From assembly GCA_013152625.1 (NCBI GenBank), contig JAADFY010000169.1, positions 19,026-32,205 of the forward strand: 13,180 nt of DNA. Direction: 5' to 3'. This document shows, in pieces, positions 1 through 6,341 of this stretch (position 1 is the stretch's first letter; every line of letters begins with the position of its first letter). The translations under genes were made by a program, and so were the position numbers. This DNA is from Alphaproteobacteria bacterium. GTDB lineage: Bacteria; Pseudomonadota; Alphaproteobacteria; Rhizobiales; Devosiaceae. The notes beneath the pieces are model-generated. The model was not told the DNA's origin, searched no databases, and saw only the letters and a list, made by a program, of their open reading frames with translations.

Positions 1-683
1 GCGGTCTGCGCGATGACCCCCAGATCATGGGTAATGAAAATTATCCCCATCCCGAAATCATCCACCAGGTCTTTCATCAGATCGATAACCTGGGCCTGAA
101 TGGTCACATCAAGCGCCGTGGTTGGCTCGTCAGCGATCAGCAGCTTTGGCCGGGTGGATAATGCCATGGCGATCATCGCCCGCTGGCGCATGCCCCCCGA
201 CAATTCAAACGCGAACTGTTTGAACCGGGTCGCCGCATCCGAAATCCCCACCCGATCCAGCATTTCAATGGAAACCTCGCGCGCTTTTTTGGCGTTCATG
301 TCCGTATGGATCTGGAGTTGTTCGACCATCTGGTTGCCGATGGTCAGCGCCGGCGCAAAGCTGGCCATGGGCTCCTGAAAGATCATCGAGATCGCCCCGC
401 CGCGGATCACCTGTAGTTCTTTTGAGGTCTTCAGCGACATGATATCCACGGGGCCATCGTCCAGAAACAGGGTGATTTTTGTATCCTCGCTGTAATGGGC
501 ATTTCCGGGGTTCAGCTTCATGATGGCCTTGGCCGTCACCGATTTGCCCGAGCCACTTTCTCCCACCAGCCCCATGGTCTCGCCAGCGTCCAGCGAGAAC
601 GAAACATTGTCCACCGCCGTTATTCGCCCCTCGTCGGTGTCGAACTGCAGCGTCAGATTTTCAACTTCGAGCAGCCGGCTCAT
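1..683 (-). CDS. OppD-type ABC transporter ATP-binding protein (partial, C-terminus beyond window)
   Basis: ATPase subunit of a peptide/opine/nickel-type ABC importer. It hydrolyses ATP on the cytoplasmic face to drive the two permeases encoded just upstream. My translation of the reverse strand starts MSRLLEVENLTLQFDTDEGR and shows Walker A GESGSGKS (residues 41-48), a Q-loop in IFQEPMAS, the signature LSGGMRQR, Walker B LLIADEP and the H-loop in IFITHDLG. Only about 227 codons are in the window, so the C-terminal part, including any oligopeptide-specific C-terminal motif, is missing. The start ATG (683-681) overlaps the stop of the upstream permease gene as ATGA, and there is only a weak Shine-Dalgarno, so translation is probably coupled. 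A second ATPase (OppF type) is expected further left but is not visible. The OppD/DppD type is secure; the substrate is not. Confidence 0.93.
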   Translation of the reverse strand, partial: MSRLLEVENLTLQFDTDEGRITAVDNVSFSLDAGETMGLVGESGSGKSVTAKAIMKLNPGNAHYSEDTKITLFLDDGPVDIMSLKTSKELQVIRGGAISMIFQEPMASFAPALTIGNQMVEQLQIHTDMNAKKAREVSIEMLDRVGISDAATRFKQFAFELSGGMRQRAMIAMALSTRPKLLIADEPTTALDVTIQAQVIDLMKDLVDDFGMGIIFITHDLGVIAQT

Positions 684-1870
684 TTCTTGACGCTCGAATA
701 GGGGTCGGCGGCATCCCGAAGACCGTCGCCGACAAATACGAACGCCAGAACCAGTGTGATGAAGAATATCACCGGAATAAAATACCACTGATAATTGAGC
801 ATCACATCGGCGTTGGTCACGCTTTGCAACATCACCCCCAGAGAATTGACCGGGTCCTTAAGTCCTAGCCCGATGAATGAAAGCGCTGTTTCGGAAAGCA
901 CCATATATGGAAACGAAATCACCAGATCGACAATGATGTAGGAGGTAAAACTGGGCAGCAGATGGCGTCGGATCACATGGCCCGCCGAGGCGCCGCACAA
1001 TTGGGCCGCCAGCACATATTCCTGATTGCGCTCGGTTAAAAGATGGGTGCGCACCCGGCGCGCCAGGGTTGGCCAGCCGATGAAACCCAGCATCATCGAT
1101 ATGAATAAAAATCGGGTCTCAGAGCTCCATTCGGGTGGTATGAACGCCGCCACCGCCATGAACAGCGGAATGGCTGGAATGGTTCGGACCGCGTCGGTGA
1201 TCATTTGCAGCACCGAATCGATCCACCCCCCATAGTAGCCCGACACCCCGCCGATGATCAGGGCCAGAACAAAGGCGATAAACACCCCGATCGTGCCCAC
1301 CGCCAGCGAGGTGTTGATGGCAAAAAACGTCCTTGAAAATATGTCTTTGCCCGTGGCATCGGTGCCAAAAATATGGACCTGGCCGCTTTCAACGCCAAAC
1401 AAATGGGTCTTGAAGGCAAATCCGGGGATGGTGAAGTCGAGTGCCTTGCCCGGCAGGTTCACATTAAAACGCAAATAGGTGTATTTGGACCCTTCGACGA
1501 AAAACTGCACATAGCGCCGCTTTTCCCGGTCGATGGTGGTCACCCAGCGAAAATTGGTCTGAATCGAGCGGGTTCGCTCAAACGTGTAAATGAACGGGCG
1601 CCATGAGAAGCCGTTTTCGTCCCAGAATTTCGGGATTTGCGGAGCGCCGTTGAGGTAACTCTCGTTACGGCCGGCAACGGTAGGGTCGTAAGGGGTCAGG
1701 AACGGCGCGAAAATCCCCGACAGGATCATAACGATCAGCACCCAGGCGCCTACCATGGCCGCTTTTTGTTTTTTGAACCGCGCCCAGATCAACTGCCCCT
1801 GTCCGGCGGTGAAATATGCCTCCTTGAGCTTTTGATCCACATTGGTCTCGGTAGAGGAGGTGTCTGTCAT
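680..1870 (-). CDS. OppC-type ABC transporter permease with a long periplasmic insertion
   Basis: Second membrane subunit of the importer, about 396 residues. An N-terminal cytoplasmic segment is followed by a first membrane helix (about residues 39-59). A hydrophilic region of about 105 residues comes next, then the family hallmark GTDATGKDIFSR (about 169-180), further hydrophobic helices and the EAA loop EYVLAAQLCGASAG (about 284-297) that docks on the ATPase. Usual OppC/DppC proteins have about 300 residues; the excess is mostly the insertion after helix 1, predicted to lie in the periplasm. I chose ATG at 1870-1868 because AAGG sits 5 bases upstream. An in-frame TTG at 1885 would add five residues and overlap the preceding gene. 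The chosen start lies 7 bases after the OppB-type stop, and the gene end overlaps the ATPase start by 4 bases, so the three genes form one unit. Confidence 0.93.
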   Translation of the reverse strand: MTDTSSTETNVDQKLKEAYFTAGQGQLIWARFKKQKAAMVGAWVLIVMILSGIFAPFLTPYDPTVAGRNESYLNGAPQIPKFWDENGFSWRPFIYTFERTRSIQTNFRWVTTIDREKRRYVQFFVEGSKYTYLRFNVNLPGKALDFTIPGFAFKTHLFGVESGQVHIFGTDATGKDIFSRTFFAINTSLAVGTIGVFIAFVLALIIGGVSGYYGGWIDSVLQMITDAVRTIPAIPLFMAVAAFIPPEWSSETRFLFISMMLGFIGWPTLARRVRTHLLTERNQEYVLAAQLCGASAGHVIRRHLLPSFTSYIIVDLVISFPYMVLSETALSFIGLGLKDPVNSLGVMLQSVTNADVMLNYQWYFIPVIFFITLVLAFVFVGDGLRDAADPYSSVKK

Positions 1871-1877
1871 ATCGGCC

Positions 1878-2882
1878 TTACCCAATTATGCTTCGGCGGA
1901 TGCGTGGATCGGATATTGCAAGCGCGATGTCAGTCAAAAAGTTCAGCCCCACGATGCTGGCCGTCAGCATAAATATGATCGCCCCGGCCAATTGCTGGTC
2001 ATTCGATCGGGCCAGAGCCTCGATCAGCAGCGATCCCGCCTCGGTCAGGGTCAGGATCAGCGCCACGATCGGCAATTCGTTAAAGATCCGGTTCAGATCG
2101 AACCCCAGGGAATTGATGATCGGGGTTAACGCGTGTTTTGCCGGATAGCGCAGGAGCAACCGCCCCCCTGACACACCCCGGGCGGCGGCGGCAGTGACAT
2201 AGAGCTTGCCGATCTCGTCGGACATCAGCGCCCGCACGGTCTGGATGGCAAAAGCGGTCGCTGACCAGCCCAGAATGACCACCGGAAGCCAGGCCCGGGA
2301 TAAAAAATCCAGTACCCGTTCGTAGGACCATGCAGCGTCTCGAAATTCCCTTGAGAACAGCCCGGTCAGCGTGTCTCCGAAAACGACTGTGGAGAACAGC
2401 ATGATCATTAAGGCGAGAAGAAAGTTCGGCAGCGCCAGACCGAGATACGAAACCAGGCGCAGGGAATTGTTCAGATAAGGGTTGTTGGAAGTCGCCGAGA
2501 TAATTCCCACTGGAATGGCAATGGCATAGGCCAGAAGCAGCGCCGACAGGGTGATCCCCAGGCTCAGCCAGAACTTCTGGCCCAGCAACTGGGCAATGTT
2601 GACCCGCAGGATGCAACTGTCGCCAAACTCGCCTTGAAAGGCATTGATGATCCAGTTGCCCCAGCGCACCAAATAGGGCCTGTCGAGCCCCAGACGAACA
2701 CGTTCCGCGTCGATGTCTGCGATTGAAATCGGGCTGCCCTGGGTATTTTTGAACGCCAGATAGCGTTCCGCACAGTCCCCGGGCACCAGTTCCATCAGCG
2801 AAAACACGATGAAGGAAACAACGATCAGCGTAAATATGGCCAGCGCGGCACGAATGAGGACAAAACGCCCGAATTGATACAT
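1878..2882 (-). CDS. OppB-type ABC transporter permease
   Basis: First membrane subunit of the peptide/opine-type importer, about 334 residues from the chosen start. It begins MYQFGRFVLIRAALAIFTLI, the usual OppB N-terminus with a first helix at about residues 8-30 followed by ELVPGD. A periplasmic segment and four or five further hydrophobic stretches follow. The EAA-type coupling loop is YVTAAAARGVSGGRLLLRYP (about 228-247). The region after it reads NRIFNELPIVALILTLTEAG, a diverged version of the usual GGAVLVETVF stretch, which points to a subfamily away from classical Opp. An in-frame TTG at 2930 would add 16 residues. I prefer ATG 2882-2880, which has AGGG just upstream and gives the normal OppB N-terminus. 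The gene lies 141 bases after the binding-protein gene and 7 bases before the OppC-type gene. Confidence 0.93.
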   Translation of the reverse strand: MYQFGRFVLIRAALAIFTLIVVSFIVFSLMELVPGDCAERYLAFKNTQGSPISIADIDAERVRLGLDRPYLVRWGNWIINAFQGEFGDSCILRVNIAQLLGQKFWLSLGITLSALLLAYAIAIPVGIISATSNNPYLNNSLRLVSYLGLALPNFLLALMIMLFSTVVFGDTLTGLFSREFRDAAWSYERVLDFLSRAWLPVVILGWSATAFAIQTVRALMSDEIGKLYVTAAAARGVSGGRLLLRYPAKHALTPIINSLGFDLNRIFNELPIVALILTLTEAGSLLIEALARSNDQQLAGAIIFMLTASIVGLNFLTDIALAISDPRIRRSIIG

Positions 2883-2963
2883 TTTACCCTGTGTGCCCCC
2901 GTTTATGGGTCTGGACCCTAAATCTGGCAATAACAGTTCTGGCAGGAGAGCCCAAAAATGTCA

Positions 2964-2983
2964 CGGGCGGCCGAAGCCGCCCG
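2964..2983 (-). terminator. Intercistronic UUCG hairpin with T-run (attenuator or mRNA stabiliser)
   Basis: On the minus strand the sequence reads CGGGCGGC-TTCG-GCCGCCCG, a perfect 8-bp GC-rich stem closed by a C(UUCG)G tetraloop, one of the most stable RNA loops known. Five bases later comes a run of five T (plus-strand 2954-2958). It sits between the end of the binding-protein gene (3024) and the start of the OppB-type permease gene (2882). A partial terminator or a 3'-end stabiliser for the binding-protein message is the likely role, as in other binding-protein-first ABC operons. The gap before the T-run and its shortness argue against full termination. Confidence 0.72.
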
Positions 2984-3023
2984 AACCCGAAACTTTGTCA
3001 TGGCCCTTGATGGCCTTTTTGGA

Positions 3024-5099
3024 CTATTCGTCCAGATACCACTGGGGTCCCCGATACGGATAGGTCCGGTAGAACTCAAAGCCCCAGGTCTTGAACGTGG
3101 GCATGTTCTTGACCGCGTTGCGGCGATAAACCGGACCTGGTGCATTCACCGTACCGATGTACAACAAGCTGTCGGACATGGCCGTAGACAGTTTGGCACC
3201 AAGCGCGTCAGACTCTGGAGTTCCCGGTGAAAGACCCAGGAACGCATCGATGTCGGCGCCGATCTGCTGAATGGCTTCAGGCGGTTCAACACCGGCGGAT
3301 CCATTCGATTCAAGCCACTCGCCCCACAGCATGGCTGTGCGGGCACCGAAATAGTCATCAAACGGCGGTTTCCACCCCTCCGGGTCGCCAAGAACAACGG
3401 CCACCGGCTGACCTTTGAACCAGATGCCAACATCGAGCTGGTTGGAAGACAGGGCGGTCCGATATTCGTCGGTCGTGACTTCCTTGACGGCGGTCTGCAC
3501 CCCGACATTGGCCCATTGTTGCCCGATCAGTTCCATTTCCTGGGTCGAAACGCCCTGGGTAGTGAACTGAAGGTTCAGGACGATCTTGTCACCGTTGGAC
3601 AGTTCGCGGAATCCATCGCCATCGGTATCCACCATGCCCAATTCGTCAAGCAGCGCCATGGCGCCATCAGGATCAAATTCGGTCGCAAAGGTCCGCGCCG
3701 CCGCTTCGACGAAATCAGGCACCGGCGAGAAGCCCACAAACTGGCGCGCCTCACCGAGGCCAAAGAACGCAACTTCATTGATTTCATCGCGGTTAACAGC
3801 AATCGACATTGCCTGGCGGAACCGGATATCACCGAACAGGTCACGTTTGGCCATGTCTTCTGCCGTCACGTTAAACGCTAAGGTGGTCATGCCGATCCGG
3901 GGGATTAGTTCCACCGTATAGTCGCCCTTTTCCTGGTTATCCAGCAAGAGCGGCGTCGACGGCAAATCAAGCGATTGCAGCTTGTAGTCAACTTCGCCAT
4001 TGACCAGTTTTAGGATACGCACTTCGTTTTCAGAAATGTAAATTTCATCCTGGCGGCTGATATAGGGCAACTGGTTGCCCTGGGTATCCACCTGGAAGAA
4101 GTACGGGTTGGCCACGTAGCGCCGTCCGTCGGTGCTATCGGCCACAGTAAGAAAGGCTTCCAGCGTCGGCATGACGTCGGCGGGCAGCCCGGCGACAATT
4201 TCGGGATTGGCCAATAGTGGCGTGGGCGTATCGGTCCAGTCCGAATTGCCGTAATAAGCGGCAATGGCCGCATAGCCATTTTCGAACCCGAGGGACTGGG
4301 CCAGAGCATCAGCTTCGGGGTTGATCTCGGGGTGGAACTGACCGAGGAAATGCTTGGGCTGGAACCCTTGCGCAAAGCTGGTTGCAAACTGGCTCAAAAG
4401 GCCCGGCTTGGGTGAAGGCAGATCAAACCGCACGGTTTGCGGGTCGATCACTTCCACCTGCATGCGCTCGCCGGCTACCAGAGCATAGCCTGGCGGCGTG
4501 GCTTTGACATTGGGGTCCAGCAGCAGGTTATCGTACCAGAATTTCACGTCATCGGCGGTAAACGGCGCCCCGTCCGACCATTTCTGGCCCTTGCGCAGGA
4601 AGAAGGTCAGTTGCGTGAAATTATCGTTCCATTCCCAGCCTTTGGCGATATTGGGAACGATGGTTTGAAGATCGTCCATATAGCGCACGAAATTAACGTG
4701 CCGCACGCTCAATATATCAGACGTGCCCGCCTCGGTGGCGTTTGAAAGCATATCAAACGTCCCGCCGTATTTGCCGATGGAATCGTAAGGGGCAACCACC
4801 AGCGGCTCTTCTGGCAGGCGTTCGGACAGGGGCGGCAGGTCTCCATTGCCGCGAATTTCAGCGTTCAGTGCACCAATTTCCGGGTTCTCGGAAAATTCCA
4901 GGGTACAATTTGCCAGCGCTTCAAATTCATCGAGTTCAAATTGCTGCGGAAAGGCACCCCCGGCAACGCCCATGCCGTCATTGACGGTCACGGCCGGGCA
5001 GGCGCCCGACTGGGCGGCCACTACCGTCCCGGTTAGCGCCATCAGCGCGGTTCCGGCCAGCGCCATCAGCGCCGTTCCGGTTAAAAACAGTTTCTTCAT
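3024..5099 (-). CDS. Large periplasmic substrate-binding protein, SBP_bac_5 family
   Basis: Receptor of the importer, 691 residues; it binds the substrate in the periplasm and delivers it to the permeases. A signal peptide is clear: MKK, a hydrophobic core, and probable cleavage after VAA (residue 29). The family is shown by WSDGAPFTADDVKFWYD (about 174-190), by a stretch beginning DIRFRQAMSIAVNRDEIN and by the segment DTDGDGFREL. It is longer than the usual 500-600 residues. The start has a strong Shine-Dalgarno (GGAGG, complement of 5110-5114) 10 bases upstream. The signal peptide core contains a duplicated 8-residue block. The gene leads the operon and is followed by a hairpin. From memory, long members of this family paired with an enlarged OppC-type permease include AgpA of Sinorhizobium (alpha-galactosides), so an oligosaccharide is a fair alternative to a peptide. 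The substrate cannot be read from the sequence. Confidence 0.94.
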   Translation of the reverse strand: MKKLFLTGTALMALAGTALMALTGTVVAAQSGACPAVTVNDGMGVAGGAFPQQFELDEFEALANCTLEFSENPEIGALNAEIRGNGDLPPLSERLPEEPLVVAPYDSIGKYGGTFDMLSNATEAGTSDILSVRHVNFVRYMDDLQTIVPNIAKGWEWNDNFTQLTFFLRKGQKWSDGAPFTADDVKFWYDNLLLDPNVKATPPGYALVAGERMQVEVIDPQTVRFDLPSPKPGLLSQFATSFAQGFQPKHFLGQFHPEINPEADALAQSLGFENGYAAIAAYYGNSDWTDTPTPLLANPEIVAGLPADVMPTLEAFLTVADSTDGRRYVANPYFFQVDTQGNQLPYISRQDEIYISENEVRILKLVNGEVDYKLQSLDLPSTPLLLDNQEKGDYTVELIPRIGMTTLAFNVTAEDMAKRDLFGDIRFRQAMSIAVNRDEINEVAFFGLGEARQFVGFSPVPDFVEAAARTFATEFDPDGAMALLDELGMVDTDGDGFRELSNGDKIVLNLQFTTQGVSTQEMELIGQQWANVGVQTAVKEVTTDEYRTALSSNQLDVGIWFKGQPVAVVLGDPEGWKPPFDDYFGARTAMLWGEWLESNGSAGVEPPEAIQQIGADIDAFLGLSPGTPESDALGAKLSTAMSDSLLYIGTVNAPGPVYRRNAVKNMPTFKTWGFEFYRTYPYRGPQWYLDE
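5035..5082 (-). repeat. 24-bp tandem duplication inside the signal-peptide coding region
   Basis: Two adjacent 24-base units, 5035-5058 and 5059-5082, match at 21 of 24 positions. They encode GTALMALA and GTALMALT in the hydrophobic core of the binding protein's signal peptide. The length is a multiple of three, so the frame is kept. A weaker resemblance continues into GTVVAA on the downstream side of the coding sequence, perhaps a decayed third copy. Confidence 0.8.
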
Positions 5100-5109
5100 T
5101 TCTTTAAGT

Positions 5110-5114
5110 CCTCC
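5110..5114 (-). promoter_or_regulatory. Strong Shine-Dalgarno of the binding-protein gene
   Basis: GGAGG on the minus strand, 10 bases before the ATG at 5099. It supports this start and suggests high translation of the binding protein. Confidence 0.75.
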
Positions 5115-5129
5115 CGGTTATGGAAAATT

Positions 5130-5153
5130 CCAGGCTGAATTCATTCAGCCGGG
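5130..5153. promoter_or_regulatory. Inverted repeat upstream of the binding-protein gene (operator or 5'-UTR hairpin)
   Basis: GGCTGAAT (5133-5140) and ATTCAGCC (5143-5150) are perfect 8-bp arms around two bases. After one A/G mismatch, CC and GG extend the pairing to 5130-5153. The element lies 34-51 bases before the start codon, between it and any promoter. The nearly uninterrupted dyad fits a dimeric regulator's operator or an mRNA leader hairpin. The rest of 5154-5389 shows no gene and no promoter I can name with confidence. Confidence 0.5.
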
Positions 5154-5389
5154 ACGTGTGTTGCGATGCCCTCTGAACAGGCCATGCCTTTACAAGATTT
5201 GAATCGGGTTTGCGCAATGCCCGACGTTACCCGTGGCATGCCCAACATGATGAAATAGGTTCTTGATGAGGAGATTATCCCCCGCCATACGCACTCGTGT
5301 CAATCCGGACGCGGGCAGGTGGCATGAATAAGACGGGACAAGCGCGCAAAAGCTGTCAACATATTCTCAAGGAATTCGAACGCTTTGGG

Positions 5390-6241
5390 TTACTCCTGAA
5401 CATGACCCGCCTGGGCGAACCGGGCGCCGGCGATGATGATGTTCTCATCCGTTGCACCGGAAATTTCCAGGTCCCGTCCGTCATATTCAATGGAATCGAG
5501 AACCCGCCGGATCACATTGATCCGCGCCCGTCGTTTGTCGTTGGCCCGCACCACCCACCAGGGGGCGATGTCGCTGTCCGTTCGCGCCAGCATGGCATCG
5601 CGCGCCTCGGTATATGCCTCCCATTTGCTTATGGCCTTAAGATCGATGGGCGAGAGTTTCCACACCCGTAGCGGGTCGTGGCGGCGGCTGTGAAAGCGTT
5701 TGAGCTGCATCTCGCGCCCCACGGACAACCAGAACTTGAACACCCGGATGCCGTCTTTGATCAGCATGTGCTCAAACCGTGGAACTTCGTCCAGAAACAG
5801 CTCGGTCTCCTCCGGCGTGCAATACCCCATGACCGGTTCCACCCCGGCCCGATTATACCAGCTTCGGTCAAACAATACCTGCTCGCCGGCGCTGGGCAAC
5901 ATGGCCACATAGCGCTGGAAATACCATTGGGTGCGTTCGGTTTCGGTGGGTTTGGTCAGCGCGACAATGCGATTATGTCGCGGGTTCAGGTACGCGAGGT
6001 AGTTCTTGATCGTGCCGCCCTTGCCGGCAGCGTCCCGCCCTTCAAATACCACAACCACCCGTTCACCGGTGGCCTGCAGGTGGGATTGCAGCTTGACCAG
6101 TTCCACCTGTAACTGCCGAAGGGTTGTTTCATACTCTGAGCGTTTCAGGCGCTTTGCATACGGGTAACCGCCGCTGGTAAAGGCGCCGCCATCGATCCAC
6201 TCCGGCAAGCTCGGGTCTTCGATATCAAAATGTTTGTTCAT
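5390..6241 (-). CDS. ppk2: Polyphosphate kinase 2 (class I PPK2)
   Basis: Cytoplasmic P-loop kinase that transfers phosphate between inorganic polyphosphate and nucleotides (class I members act on nucleoside diphosphates, giving ATP or GTP). It has 283 residues, normal for a single-domain PPK2. Walker A is GRDAAGKGG (68-76) and Walker B is VLFDRSWYNRAGVE (122-135) with the catalytic Asp-Arg pair at 125-126. The lid segment KRFHSRRHDPLRVWKLSPID spans 181-200, and VVRANDKRRARIN near residue 230 is also typical. The N-terminus GGAFTSGGYPYAKRLKRSEYE fits the family. The ATG at 6241-6239 follows a run of A with only a weak AGGG about 16 bases upstream. It is divergent from phoR-pst, which suggests a link to the phosphate regulon. 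Family is certain; substrate class is inferred from the motifs and not tested. Confidence 0.95.
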   Translation of the reverse strand: MNKHFDIEDPSLPEWIDGGAFTSGGYPYAKRLKRSEYETTLRQLQVELVKLQSHLQATGERVVVVFEGRDAAGKGGTIKNYLAYLNPRHNRIVALTKPTETERTQWYFQRYVAMLPSAGEQVLFDRSWYNRAGVEPVMGYCTPEETELFLDEVPRFEHMLIKDGIRVFKFWLSVGREMQLKRFHSRRHDPLRVWKLSPIDLKAISKWEAYTEARDAMLARTDSDIAPWWVVRANDKRRARINVIRRVLDSIEYDGRDLEISGATDENIIIAGARFAQAGHVQE

Positions 6242-6341
6242 TTTTTTTGGTTTGCCCTGACGGGTTAGCGCCCTTCACCGCCGGGCGGTTTTGGTGCTAA
6301 CGCTCTTTTCGGTTCTATATCTTTACGGAGAATTCGCCCCC
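6242..6341. promoter_or_regulatory. Shared divergent control region of ppk2 and phoR, with a nested dyad
   Basis: About 100 bases separate the two start codons and must hold both promoters. GTTAGC (6264-6269) and GCTAAC (6296-6301) form an inverted repeat centred near 6283. Nested on the same centre is ACCGC-CGG-GCGGT (6277-6289). TATATC at 6316-6321 could be a -10 hexamer for phoR, but no convincing -35 is seen at the right distance. I found no good match to the PhoB box (two CTGTCAT-like halves 11 bases apart). The dyad may be an operator; it is also short enough to be chance. Confidence 0.35.

Noticed and set aside
2080..2616. 178-codon minus-strand frame within the OppB-type permease
   Set aside because: It lies in a different frame of the same strand inside a clear membrane protein, and its composition is rich in Arg/Pro/His with no motif.
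5351..5363. TTGACA on the minus strand as a -35 box for the binding-protein operon
   Set aside because: No -10-like hexamer is found 16-18 bases downstream, and the distance to the gene start is over 250 bases.
5297..5671. Plus-strand frame at the 3' end of ppk2
   Set aside because: It overlaps the end of ppk2 antisense and its downstream gap. There is no ribosome site or family signal.
6277..6292. GC stem followed by TTTT, resembling a terminator
   Set aside because: The stem has only 5 bp with a 3-base loop, and no plus-strand gene ends before it. It sits at the divergent promoter, so I treat it as part of the dyad.
6291..6341. TTG at 6291 as the true phoR start
   Set aside because: No Shine-Dalgarno is seen in front of it, and it overlaps a possible -10 hexamer. 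It cannot be excluded, and would add a 17-residue, mostly hydrophobic tail.
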